From positions 1 to 48,599 of the forward strand of contig JADYYS010000045.1 of the NCBI GenBank assembly GCA_020853525.1: a stretch of DNA of 48,599 bases, written 5' to 3'. Under the pieces are notes generated by a model. The model ran no database searches and was not told the DNA's origin. It saw only the letters and a program-made list of their open reading frames with translations. Positions within the stretch are counted from its first letter, which is position 1; each line of letters starts with the position of its first letter. Positions 24,624 through 32,812 of the stretch are shown piece by piece. The translations under genes and the position numbers were made by a program. Source of the stretch: Ardenticatenales bacterium (GTDB lineage Bacteria; Chloroflexota; Anaerolineae; Epilineales; Epilineaceae).

Positions 24624-25889
24624 ATGCCCCCATCGACCCAACCCGCCGATCAACGCGCCGATCAACGCGCCGATCAACGCGCCGACCCACCCGGTGACGA
24701 ACAGCTCTGGGCCGTCATCGTCGCCGGCGGCAGCGGCACGCGGCTCTGGCCGTACTCCCGCCGGCTGCGCCCGAAGCAGTTGCTGCCGCTCCTGGGCGAG
24801 CGCTCGATGCTGCAGACGACGGTCGAACGGCTGGCCGGGCGGGTGCCGCCGAGCCGCGTCGTCGTCGTGACGAACGCCGAGTATGCGGCGGACGTCCGCC
24901 GCCAACTGCCCGACGTGCCGCCGGAACACGTCGTCGGCGAGCCGGCGGCGCTCGGCAATGCCGCGGCCGTCGCGCTCGGCGTGGGCGTCGTGGCGGCGCA
25001 TGCCCCGCGCGGGACGGTGGCGGTGCTGACCGCCGACCACGACATCGCGCCCGTCGACGCGTTTCTCGATGCGTTGGACCGCGCCGTGGCCGCGGCGGCC
25101 GGCGGCTACCTCGTGACGTTCGGGATCCGACCGACGGAGCCGAACACGGGTTACGGTTATGTCGAGATCGGTCCATTGCTCGCCCGCCGTGCATCGCCCG
25201 GCACCGACCTCGGCACCGACATCGGCACCGACCCCGGCGCCGAACCCGACGCCGACCCCGGCGAGCGGGATCGTCGGGCCGAACCGGCAGACGCGACGGC
25301 CGCGCGGCACGTCGTCCGCTTCGTCGAGAAGCCGGACCGGGCGACGGCCGAGGGCTATCTGGCTGCCGGAACCCACCTGTGGAACAGCGGCATGTTCGTC
25401 TGGACCGTGCCGACGATCACAGCCGCCTACCGCACCCACCTGCCGCGCCTGGCCGCCGTGATCGACGCCGTCGCCGACGTCGTGCGCAGCGGCGGCGCGC
25501 TCGCGGCGGTGCTGCCGGCGCTGTGGGCGCGCGTCGAGGACCGCACGACGATCGACTACGGGATCCTCGAGCCGAGCGCGAACGTGGCCTGCGTGCCGGC
25601 CGACTTCGCGTGGCGGGACATCGGCGCGTGGCCGCAGCTGGCCGAAGCGCTGTTGGCGGACGCGGACGCCGCCGACGGCAACGCGGTGCGCGGCCGGCAC
25701 GTCGGCATCGACACCCGCGGCAGCCTGATCTTTGCGCCGGACGGCATTCGCGTAGCGACGATCGGCCTCGACGACATGATCGTCGTCGTGCTGGACGACG
25801 TCGTGCTCGTCTGCCCGAAGGATCGGGCGCAGGATGTGAAGCGGTTGGCCGAGGCGGCGGTCGCGGCCGGATGGAACGAAATCGTATGA
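24624..25889 (+). CDS. manC: mannose-1-phosphate guanylyltransferase
   Basis: The 421-residue enzyme makes GDP-mannose from mannose-1-phosphate and GTP. It shows the nucleotidyltransferase signature VIVAGGSGTRLWPYSRR, then PKQLLPLLG, the FVEKPDRATAEGYLA segment and HLWNSGMFVW. The phosphomannose isomerase domain of two-domain ManC is absent. Two oddities: the N-terminus is padded by three exact 12-bp DNA repeats coding ADQR, and an Asp/Gly/Thr insert (GTDLGTDIGTDPG) lies after GYVEIGPLL, where the family has no loop of this kind. The ATG at 24624 follows GAAGG; TAGAAT at 24566-24571 may be its -10 box. Confidence 0.92.
   Translation: MPPSTQPADQRADQRADQRADPPGDEQLWAVIVAGGSGTRLWPYSRRLRPKQLLPLLGERSMLQTTVERLAGRVPPSRVVVVTNAEYAADVRRQLPDVPPEHVVGEPAALGNAAAVALGVGVVAAHAPRGTVAVLTADHDIAPVDAFLDALDRAVAAAAGGYLVTFGIRPTEPNTGYGYVEIGPLLARRASPGTDLGTDIGTDPGAEPDADPGERDRRAEPADATAARHVVRFVEKPDRATAEGYLAAGTHLWNSGMFVWTVPTITAAYRTHLPRLAAVIDAVADVVRSGGALAAVLPALWARVEDRTTIDYGILEPSANVACVPADFAWRDIGAWPQLAEALLADADAADGNAVRGRHVGIDTRGSLIFAPDGIRVATIGLDDMIVVVLDDVVLVCPKDRAQDVKRLAEAAVAAGWNEIV
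24647..24682 (+). repeat. three exact 12-bp tandem repeats in manC 5' end
   Basis: The unit CGATCAACGCGC is repeated three times without change. It encodes successive Ala-Asp-Gln-Arg tetrapeptides ahead of the catalytic domain. Copy-number change by 12 bp would keep the frame. Confidence 0.9.
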
Positions 25890-25919
25890 TGTGCTGTCCG
25901 TAGACCCGGGGGGGGAACC

Positions 25920-28193
25920 ATGACGCGTGCCGCACAGTTCGTCGCCGCCGCCGTCGCCGTCGCGTTCGGCATCGGCGCCTGGCGCGTGTTGGACTCCGCG
26001 GGCAGCGCGTTGCCGCCCGATCGCGTGCCGATCGTCGTCGAGGACGATCTCATCCAGGTCGGCGGCTCGCTGGGCGATTTCGATGTGGCCGGCGACCGGA
26101 TGATCCTCGTCCTCGGCAAGCGCGTCCTCGTCGGCCGGCTTGGCGGGGCGGGCGATTGGGCGACGGTCGGCGCGTCGCCGCCGGCGGACGACGGGGTCAT
26201 CGACGTCGACATCCTCGACGGGCGCTGGGCCGTCGTGCTGCGCGGCGCGAACATCTGCACCGTCGACTTGGCGGCCGACGGTCCGGTGTCGTGGGACGGC
26301 TGCCAGCCCCTTGCCCTGCCGGCGGTGCACATGATGGGCGACGGCGCATGGTCCGTCGTCGAGCTCCAGGACGGCGGCGTCACCGTGTTCGAGAACGTGA
26401 ACGGCGCGCTGCGCCGGCATGACCCGGTCTTCCATCCCGCCATCGCGTTCAGCGGCTTCGCGCTCGTCGGCCGCCACGTCGTCATCCTCGGGCCGGGCGG
26501 CGAGCTGTGCGCCTTCGCGCTGCCCGATGGCGCGCCGCTGAACTGCGCAACGCGCACCGGCGTGAACGGGCTGTACGCCGTCGGTGACCGCGTGGCCGCC
26601 TACACCACCACCGCGATCCAGTTCGACCGCCCGGACGCGCTGGCCGACGCGCCGGCATCGACGCTGCCGCTGGCGGCGCCGCCGACGACGCTGAGCGGCG
26701 GGCACGGCGTGCTCGGGCTGCAGACGGACGGAGAACTGGCGATCGTGACGCCGGGCGGTGCGGCGCCGGTGCGGACGACGCACAGCATCGAGGGCCGGCT
26801 CGGCAGCGTCGCCGTCGCGGGCCACCGGACGTGCTGGTCGCGTGCGCTCGGGCGCGGGGACCGGGCGTACGGCGGGATCCGGTGCGTGGACGGCGCGTCG
26901 GGCAGGGTGCTCCTCAGCCTCGTCACGCCCGGCATCGTGGAGCACGCGCTCCAGGTGGACGGAAGGCTGGCGCTGGTCGACGCCACGGTCGGCGTCGGCT
27001 TGGTCGATCTCGACAGGTCGACGATCACGCTTCTCTCCCCCGGCGGCGTCCTCCGCACCGCGCACGGCCTCGATGTCTCGGACGACGAGGTGGCGGTGGC
27101 CTTGGGCGACGACGGGATCGCGCTCATGAAGCGGCCGCTGCGCGACCTGAGCGAGAAGCGCATGCTCTGGCGGAACGACGAGCCGTGGCAGGCCGTCAGC
27201 GTGGCGATGGACGGCCCCCGCGTCATCGCGGCCGATTCCTCGGGCTCGATCTTCGTCGCCGACCGTGCGACGGGCGCATCGACGCAGCTGTTCGAGGTCG
27301 GCGGCTTCCCGCTGGAGATCACGCCGTCCACGGCCGGCGTCTTCGTCAGCAATCGGGACAACGGCCTGTCCCTCATGACGCGCACCCCAACCGGCGACTA
27401 CGCGTGCTGCACGACCGTCCTGACCGGCGTCGTGACCGACGTGGCCCTGGAGAACGACCGAATGGCGATCGCGCGCGGCCCGGAAGGCGTGACGCTCGCC
27501 TCGTTGGAGGACGCGGCAGCCGGCCGGATCGACGGTCCGGCGATCCCGACGGCCGCGACGGCGCTGGGCGTGGCCTGGCTCGGCGACCGGCTCGTCGTCG
27601 CCGAGGCGAACGGCTACGTCGAGGTGTTCGACGCGCCGCCGGGCGGCGCGGTGGCGCGGCGCGGCCTGCGCTGGGTGGGCGGCGTGCCGGAGCGGGTCTG
27701 GCCGAACGGCGCCGGCCTCGTCGTCGCCTCCGAGTTCGGCGGCGTCACCGTCGTTCCGGACGTGACGGCGCTGGCGCTCGATCCGAACGCGCGCCCGCCC
27801 GACGTCGACGCCGGGATCGCCATGTACGAGCCCCTCGACCTGGCGGCGGCGATCGGCCGCGGCGATGTCATCGCCATCGACGTCCGGCGGCCGGAGGAGT
27901 TCGCGCAGGAGCACATCCCGGGCGCGCGCTCCGTGCCGCTGTCCGACGTGCCGCGCTTCGTGGCCGAGACCGACCTCGGCGCGACGACCGTGGTGCCGTA
28001 TTGCATGAAGGACTTCCGCGGCTACGCTGCGATCAGCCTGCTCCAGACGAGCGGGGCGCCGCGGATCGGCGCGATCGACGGCTTCGGGCTGGCGGCGTGG
28101 AAGGCCGCCAAGCTGCCGCTGGCCGGCACGACGGGCGGGCTTGACGATGCGGCGGCGCTCGAAGCGCTGCAGAAGGAGATCGACGGGCGATGA
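25920..28193 (+). CDS. exported propeller protein with C-terminal rhodanese domain
   Basis: The 757-residue protein has an N-terminal signal or anchor (FVAAAVAVAFGIGAW). About 600 residues of repeated beta units follow ('gdrmilvlGkrvlV', 'GRWAVVLRGANICTVDL', 'GLDVSDDEVAVALGDDGIAL'), similar to LVIVD/PQQ-like propellers. A rhodanese domain occupies about 635-740 (VIAIDVRRPEEFAQEHIPGA). Its active loop is C695-M-K-D-F-R, a correct six-residue loop starting with the catalytic Cys. Such domains handle sulfane sulfur or oxidised thiols; here it would face outside the membrane. The stop overlaps the next ATG (ATGA), so it is coupled to the ferric-reductase-like gene. TATGAT at 25886-25891 is a likely -10 box. 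Confidence 0.8.
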   Translation: MTRAAQFVAAAVAVAFGIGAWRVLDSAGSALPPDRVPIVVEDDLIQVGGSLGDFDVAGDRMILVLGKRVLVGRLGGAGDWATVGASPPADDGVIDVDILDGRWAVVLRGANICTVDLAADGPVSWDGCQPLALPAVHMMGDGAWSVVELQDGGVTVFENVNGALRRHDPVFHPAIAFSGFALVGRHVVILGPGGELCAFALPDGAPLNCATRTGVNGLYAVGDRVAAYTTTAIQFDRPDALADAPASTLPLAAPPTTLSGGHGVLGLQTDGELAIVTPGGAAPVRTTHSIEGRLGSVAVAGHRTCWSRALGRGDRAYGGIRCVDGASGRVLLSLVTPGIVEHALQVDGRLALVDATVGVGLVDLDRSTITLLSPGGVLRTAHGLDVSDDEVAVALGDDGIALMKRPLRDLSEKRMLWRNDEPWQAVSVAMDGPRVIAADSSGSIFVADRATGASTQLFEVGGFPLEITPSTAGVFVSNRDNGLSLMTRTPTGDYACCTTVLTGVVTDVALENDRMAIARGPEGVTLASLEDAAAGRIDGPAIPTAATALGVAWLGDRLVVAEANGYVEVFDAPPGGAVARRGLRWVGGVPERVWPNGAGLVVASEFGGVTVVPDVTALALDPNARPPDVDAGIAMYEPLDLAAAIGRGDVIAIDVRRPEEFAQEHIPGARSVPLSDVPRFVAETDLGATTVVPYCMKDFRGYAAISLLQTSGAPRIGAIDGFGLAAWKAAKLPLAGTTGGLDDAAALEALQKEIDGR

Positions 28194-28954
28194 ACGACTG
28201 GACGTCGGTTGCGCCCGGCGGCAGCGGCGCGCCCGGGCAGTGGCTCTACCTCTCGACGATGGTCACCGGGCTCGCGCTCATCTTGCTCATCGGTCTGCAG
28301 ATCGTCCTCGCCGCGACGGCCCGACTCCCGCGGGCGGCGTGGCTCATCCGCCGGCTTCCGGCCGCCCGCCGCGCCCCGGCCGCCGCGCGGGCGGTCGAGG
28401 CGCGCGATGCGCACCGGCTGCTCGGCCGGCTGATCGTCGCGCTCGTCCTCGTCCATCCGCTCCTCTACCTGTCCGCCGTGACGGTTCGGATCGGCCACTG
28501 GGCACCCGATAAGCTCTGGCACGCGTTCACGGATCGTTCGTACTACGGCAACTCGCTCGTCCTGGGCCTGGCCGGCGTCGCCGTCGTCGTCGCGCTCGGC
28601 ACGGCCGCGATGCGGCTGCGGGTGCCGCCGAGCTGGCACGGCTTCGTGCGTGTCGGCGTGCTCTTGGGCGGCTGGCACGCGCTGCGGATCGGGTCGCACG
28701 TGCGGGACGGGGTGGGGGGGGCGTTGCTGTGGGTGGGGATGGCGCTCATCGCGCTGGATGGCGGGGTGCGGTTGGGGGTGGGGGTGCGGCGGTGGTGGCG
28801 GCGGCGGGCCGAAGTGGCGTCGGCGGCGGCCACGGCGGCGGCCACGGGGGCGGCCACGGGGGCGGCCACGGGGGCGACCACGGGGGCGACCACGGGGGGC
28901 CGCCCCTGCTGCTACAATCCCGCCCGATGGCCCCAACCCCCGCACCGCCGTTGA
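28190..28954 (+). CDS. ferric-reductase-like transmembrane haem protein
   Basis: The 254-residue protein has about five transmembrane helices. The pattern of four His fits two b-haems in a ferric-reductase/MsrQ-like bundle: H75 and H89 in one helix (AHRLLGRLIVALVLVHPLLY), H150 and H163 in another (WHGFVRVGVLLGGWHALRIG). It would pass electrons across the membrane. Coupled translation with the rhodanese-propeller protein suggests that protein is its external partner. The last about 40 residues come from a 12-bp minisatellite (ATGA repeats) and run 28 bases into the xerC-like gene; the original stop may have been lost by repeat slippage. Confidence 0.8.
   Translation: MNDWTSVAPGGSGAPGQWLYLSTMVTGLALILLIGLQIVLAATARLPRAAWLIRRLPAARRAPAAARAVEARDAHRLLGRLIVALVLVHPLLYLSAVTVRIGHWAPDKLWHAFTDRSYYGNSLVLGLAGVAVVVALGTAAMRLRVPPSWHGFVRVGVLLGGWHALRIGSHVRDGVGGALLWVGMALIALDGGVRLGVGVRRWWRRRAEVASAAATAAATGAATGAATGATTGATTGGRPCCYNPARWPQPPHRR
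28821..28900 (+). repeat. 12-bp G-rich minisatellite
   Basis: About six diverging copies of a GGCCACGGGGGC-type unit (variants GGCGACCACGGG). They code Ala/Thr-Gly-Ala repeats at the C-terminus of the haem membrane protein and lie immediately before the xerC-like gene. The runs of G could form quadruplex structures. Confidence 0.85.
28913..28918 (+). promoter_or_regulatory. candidate -10 box close to xerC-like start
   Basis: TACAAT ends only eight bases before the ATG at 28927, which has no ribosome site. Transcription from it would give a leaderless or near-leaderless mRNA. Confidence 0.45.
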
Positions 28955-29964
28955 TCGAAGCCCCAGCGCCCGGCGCGCCCCCCGCGGACGCGCCGACGGC
29001 ACGCCCGCTGCCCAGGCCGCTCGGCGCAGCGCTCGACGCCTATCTGCGCTACCTGAAGGGCATCCGCAACGCCTCGCCTTACACCATCCGGAACTACGGC
29101 ACCGAGATCGGCGAGGCGCTGCGCTGGCTCGTGGACTCCGGCGCGCGAAGCTGGGCGGACATCGACCGGCCGCGGCTGCGGGCGATGCTGGCGGCGCCGC
29201 ACATCGCAGCGCTGGCACCGGCCTCGGTGGCGCGGCGGATCAGCGAACTCCGCGCGTTCGGGCGCTACCTGGTGCGCGAGCACGGCCTTCCGAGCGACCC
29301 GTTCCGCGGCATGCGGGCGCCGAAGCTCGCTCAGCACTTGCCGCGGGTCCTGTCCGTCGAGGAAGTCCTGGCGCTGCTCGACGCCCCGCCGCCCGACGGC
29401 CCGCGCGGCCTGCGCGACCGGGCCGTGCTCGAGACGTTGTACGGCGGGGGGCTGCGGATCGCCGAGCTCGTACGGCTCGACGTCGGCGCCGTGGACGTGG
29501 CCGGGCGGCAGATGCGCGTCTTCGGCAAGGGCAGCCGCGAGCGGATGGCCCTCTTCGGGGCGCCGTGGGCGCTGGCGATGACGCGCTACCTGGCCGCCGG
29601 CCGGCCGTGGCTGGCCCGGCAGGCCGGTCATGCCGCGCGGCCGTCCGACGCCGTCTTCCTGAACCGCCGCGGCGCCCGGCTCGGCCCGCGCAGCGTCCAG
29701 CGCCTCGTGGCCGCGTACGGTCGCGCGATCGGCCGCGAGGACGTCACGCCGCACGTGTTGCGCCACAGCTTCGCCACCCACCTCATGGACGGCGGTGCCG
29801 ACCTGCGCTGCGTCCAGGAGCTGCTCGGCCACAAGAACCTCCAGACCACCCAGATCTACACCCACGTCAGCCAGACCCAGGTCCGCGACGCTCTCCTGAC
29901 CGCCCACCCACGCGCCGGCCGCGCGCGCCCGCCCGCGCCGGCCGGCACGCACCCGCCGAGGTAG
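28927..29964 (+). CDS. XerC/XerD-type tyrosine recombinase
   Basis: The 345-residue recombinase has a core-binding SAM-like domain (about residues 33-125: ALDAYLRYLKGIRNASPYT) and a catalytic domain. The residues are R177 (GGLRIAEL), K201 (FGKGSRER), H276-x-x-R279 (TPHVLRHSFATH), H302 (LLGHKNL) and nucleophile Y311 (TQIYTHVS). It would resolve chromosome dimers at dif or act as a site-specific integrase; the housekeeping type is favoured because no phage or integron genes lie nearby. A Pro/Ala-rich 30-residue extension at each end is unusual. The start overlaps the upstream gene by 28 bases, and the Xaa-Pro peptidase gene starts four bases after the stop. Confidence 0.93.
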   Translation: MAPTPAPPLIEAPAPGAPPADAPTARPLPRPLGAALDAYLRYLKGIRNASPYTIRNYGTEIGEALRWLVDSGARSWADIDRPRLRAMLAAPHIAALAPASVARRISELRAFGRYLVREHGLPSDPFRGMRAPKLAQHLPRVLSVEEVLALLDAPPPDGPRGLRDRAVLETLYGGGLRIAELVRLDVGAVDVAGRQMRVFGKGSRERMALFGAPWALAMTRYLAAGRPWLARQAGHAARPSDAVFLNRRGARLGPRSVQRLVAAYGRAIGREDVTPHVLRHSFATHLMDGGADLRCVQELLGHKNLQTTQIYTHVSQTQVRDALLTAHPRAGRARPPAPAGTHPPR

Positions 29965-29968
29965 CGCC

Positions 29969-31177
29969 ATGTCGGTCGACAACGTGCTCGAGACCGTTCT
30001 CCCGAACGGCGCTGCCGTCGAAGCGCCGCCGGCCATCAACGCGTCACCGGACGCCGCACAGCCGGCCGGCGTGCGCTCGATCGACCGTCACGCCGCGTCC
30101 GCCGCCCGCCTGGCGCGCCTCCGGGCCGACATGGCGGCCCACCGGTTGGACGCGCTGGCGATCATGAGCCACCCCAACCGGCGCTACATGACCGGCTTCG
30201 GTGGTTCGGCCGGCATCGTCCTCGTCCTGCCGGACCACGCACTGCTCTTCGTCGACAGCCGCTACTACGAGCGCGGCCCGGTCGAGGCGCCGGCGTGCGA
30301 GGTCGTCCGGGCCGGGTACGCCCAGATCGAAGCGGCCGGCAAGGCGCTGGCCGAGGCCGGCCTGTCCCGCTGCGGGTTCGAGGCCGACCACGTCACCGTT
30401 TCCCGCTTGGATGAGCTGCGATCGAAGGCCGAGGGGATCGACTGGGTGGCGGCCAAGGGGCTCGTCGAGAGCCAGCGCCTTTCGAAGTCGGTCGACGAGG
30501 TGGCCACGATCCGGCGCGCCGCGGCGTTGACGGATGCCGGGATGGCGCACGCCGTCCACACGGTGCGGCCCGGCATGACGGAGCGCGAGCTCGCCTGGGC
30601 GATCGAGGTCTTTCTCCGCCAGAACGGCGCCTCCGGCCTGGCGTTCGAGACGATCGTCGCCGGCGGCGAGAGCGGCGCGTCGCCCCACCACGAGACATCG
30701 GACCGCGTGCTGCGCGCCGGCGAGCCCATCGTCATCGACATGGGCGCGCGCTGGGGCGAATACGCCGCCGACCTCACGCGCACGTTCAGCCTCGGGCCGG
30801 TGGACGATCCCGACTACCATCGCGTGTGGGAGCTCGTCGACGCCGCCAACCGCCAGGCGACGGCCGCCATTCGGCCGGGACGCAAGGCCTTCGACGTCGA
30901 CGCCGTCGCGCGCGACCTGATCACGGCCGCCGGCCACGGTGAGCACTTCGGGCACGGGCTCGGGCACGGCGTCGGGATGGAGATCCACGAGGCGCCGAAG
31001 CTGAGCCTGACGTCGGGCGACATCGTGCTGGCCGCCGGCAGCGTCGTCACGGTCGAGCCGGGCGTGTACGTGCCCGGGCGATTCGGGGTGCGGATCGAAG
31101 ACCTCGTCCTCGTCACACCCGACGGCAGGGAGGTCCTCTCGGAGGCCCCCAAGTTCGCCACGATCCCGTTGCGTTGA
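29969..31177 (+). CDS. Xaa-Pro aminopeptidase / M24 peptidase
   Basis: The 402-residue enzyme removes residues ahead of proline. It has the creatinase-like N-terminal domain (MSHPNRRYMTGFGGSAG) and the pita-bread M24 domain. All five metal ligands are present: D257 (IDMGAR), D268 (ADLTRTF), H333 (GHGLGHGVG), E363 (VEPGVYV) and E377 (RIEDLV). The first 40 residues are a low-complexity extension; a start nearer residue 40 is possible but no better ribosome site is seen. It is in an operon with the recombinase and the following membrane protein. Confidence 0.93.
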   Translation: MSVDNVLETVLPNGAAVEAPPAINASPDAAQPAGVRSIDRHAASAARLARLRADMAAHRLDALAIMSHPNRRYMTGFGGSAGIVLVLPDHALLFVDSRYYERGPVEAPACEVVRAGYAQIEAAGKALAEAGLSRCGFEADHVTVSRLDELRSKAEGIDWVAAKGLVESQRLSKSVDEVATIRRAAALTDAGMAHAVHTVRPGMTERELAWAIEVFLRQNGASGLAFETIVAGGESGASPHHETSDRVLRAGEPIVIDMGARWGEYAADLTRTFSLGPVDDPDYHRVWELVDAANRQATAAIRPGRKAFDVDAVARDLITAAGHGEHFGHGLGHGVGMEIHEAPKLSLTSGDIVLAAGSVVTVEPGVYVPGRFGVRIEDLVLVTPDGREVLSEAPKFATIPLR

Positions 31178-31210
31178 GCGAGGCGGCCGAGCATGACCGG
31201 AGGAACGGCG

Positions 31211-32605
31211 ATGGACGATGCGACCGAGCTCGAGCGCCTGAGCCAAGGGTATGACGACGAGGGCGACGGGCCGCCGGCCACGGCCCGGACGCGCGCCCGC
31301 TTCAGGCCGCCGCCCGCGTGGGGCTGGCCGTTCGCCGTCGGCGTGCTCCTCGGCTGGCTCGTCATCGGCTGGTGGCTCTGGCCCGTGGCCTGGACGGAAG
31401 CGCTGCCGGTCGATCTGACCGCCGCCGACCGCGCGACCTACGTTCGCCTCGTCGCCGACGCGTACGTGCGCCGGCCGGACGCCGATCTGGCCGCCGAACG
31501 ACTGGCGTCTTTCCCGGCCCCGACGCTGGCCGCCGTGCTGAGCGCCCAAGGCGCCGACGTCGCCGATCCGGTGGCCGCGGAGAACGCGCGCCAGCTGGCC
31601 AAGGCCCTGGCTACAGCGGGGCGACTGGACGCCGCCGTGCCGCCCGCCGTCGGCGCGACGGGCATCGTCACGACGACGGCGGCGCCGGCGCGGGGCGGGG
31701 CGCTGCAGCGGCTCGGTCGGCCGTCGTTCTGGCTCGGACTCGTGGCGCTCCTCGCCCTCACCGGCCTCGCCCTCGCCGTTCTGCGCCAACCGCGCACGCC
31801 GCTGGACGATGTCCGCGCGCGCGCCAAAATGCGCCGCCGTGCGCGTTTGGCGGCGCGCGAACGCGGAACGGCCGACGGACTGCCGGGTGAGACCGGGGCG
31901 TTGTGGCTCGAGGACGCGGATGGGTCGCCGGTGTTCGACGCGCTGACGCCCGACGGGCCGGCTGCGGACACGGCTGCCCCGTCATCCGCGACGCGCGTGA
32001 CACCGCAGCGCACCGGCCGGCTCCACCTGCCCGAGCTCCCGCCGGACGACACGGCCTCCGTTCCGCTGCCCCGCGCGCCCTGGCAGCGCTCCGGCGAGGC
32101 CGGGCTCGGACCGGGCAAGCTCGATTTCGGGGGTACGGCGTCCGTCTTGTACGACGGCGCGGACGAGCACTTCTACCAGACGTGGCTGGTGTACGACGAG
32201 CGCGAAGGCCTTTCGGCCAGCATCAACATCCAGGCGCGCAAGGTCGGCAGCCTGACCTCGCTCGACGTCTGGCTGTACGACCGCGACGTGACCGGCGATG
32301 CGGCCGGCCCGCCGAAGGTGGCGGTGCTGGCGCAGGCCGCCAGCCAGGAAGCCCACTTGCGCGCGCTGCTGCGGGATCGCCGGATCCTGCCCGCCGTCCC
32401 GGGCGCCCAGACCGTCCTCGAGGTCGGCGAGCTCTCGCTCGAGGTGACGGTGACGGACGTCGCCCCGCCGCCCGAGGCAGGCAGCCTGAAGCTCGACCGC
32501 GTCCGGCTGGCGCTGACCCCGTTCCGCTATCCCCAGCGGCCGGACGACGGCGTTGGCGACGACGCCGTGCGGCCGCCGCTGCAGTTCCGGCGGGACGACG
32601 GGTAG
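31211..32605 (+). CDS. two-helix membrane protein of unknown function
   Basis: The 464-residue protein has an acidic cytoplasmic N-terminus, a Trp-rich helix (WPFAVGVLLGWLVIGWWLWPV), an alpha-helical loop of about 100 residues, and a second helix (FWLGLVALLALTGLALAVLR). A basic stretch follows, then a Pro-rich linker and a C-terminal beta domain (YQTWLVYDEREGLSASINIQ; VLEVGELSLEVTVTD). I do not recognise the family. I chose the ATG at 31211 because GGAGG lies seven bases upstream; an ATG at 31193 lacks one. It is the last gene of the xerC-like operon. Confidence 0.75.
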   Translation: MDDATELERLSQGYDDEGDGPPATARTRARFRPPPAWGWPFAVGVLLGWLVIGWWLWPVAWTEALPVDLTAADRATYVRLVADAYVRRPDADLAAERLASFPAPTLAAVLSAQGADVADPVAAENARQLAKALATAGRLDAAVPPAVGATGIVTTTAAPARGGALQRLGRPSFWLGLVALLALTGLALAVLRQPRTPLDDVRARAKMRRRARLAARERGTADGLPGETGALWLEDADGSPVFDALTPDGPAADTAAPSSATRVTPQRTGRLHLPELPPDDTASVPLPRAPWQRSGEAGLGPGKLDFGGTASVLYDGADEHFYQTWLVYDEREGLSASINIQARKVGSLTSLDVWLYDRDVTGDAAGPPKVAVLAQAASQEAHLRALLRDRRILPAVPGAQTVLEVGELSLEVTVTDVAPPPEAGSLKLDRVRLALTPFRYPQRPDDGVGDDAVRPPLQFRRDDG

Positions 32606-32808
32606 TTAGGGCGTGTATGCAAACCCAGTTCCGGCAGCTAAAGCTGGCCGGCTAGAGGCGCCCCTATTGGGTCGCCATGGTGCCCGCCGTCGCGGGCACC
32701 CCGAGGTTTGAAGCGCCCGCGAAGGCGGGCGCAATGGCCGAAGGCCATCAGCCGGCCGGCTTCAGCCGCCGGTCTTTTCCGTGGCCACCCTCTGCAAACA
32801 CGCCTTAG
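32606..32808. repeat. MITE/REP-like element with terminal inverted repeats and hairpins
   Basis: The 203-bp segment fills the gap between two convergent genes. Its ends are 16-base inverted repeats (32606-32621 and 32793-32808, 13 of 16 matching, cores GGCGTGT and ACACGCC). Inside are hairpins GGTGCCCGC/GCGGGCACC (32679-32700), GCGCCCGC/GCGGGCGC (32713-32732) and ATGGCC/GGCCAT (32734-32748), plus imperfect ones near 32630-32650 and 32750-32775. There is no ORF. A target duplication is not evident. It may be a non-autonomous mobile repeat that now serves as a bidirectional terminator. Confidence 0.7.
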
Positions 32809-32812
32809 GCCG

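Noticed and set aside
23421-27914. 1497-codon minus-strand open frame
   Set aside because: It runs antisense across dprA, manC and the propeller-rhodanese gene. Its product is an Arg/His/Asp/Gly-rich string without any domain, as expected from an antisense frame in 70% GC DNA.
28821-28900. possible CRISPR or regulatory G-quadruplex array
   Set aside because: The units are 12 bp with no spacers and code in frame for Ala/Thr/Gly repeats, so this is a coding minisatellite. Quadruplex formation remains possible but is not shown.
28927-29964. integrase of a mobile island
   Set aside because: The recombinase is of XerC/D size with housekeeping-like neighbours. No att-like direct repeats, tRNA gene, phage or conjugation genes were seen nearby.
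30044-31789. 581-codon minus-strand open frame
   Set aside because: It is antisense to the Xaa-Pro peptidase, which keeps all five metal ligands.
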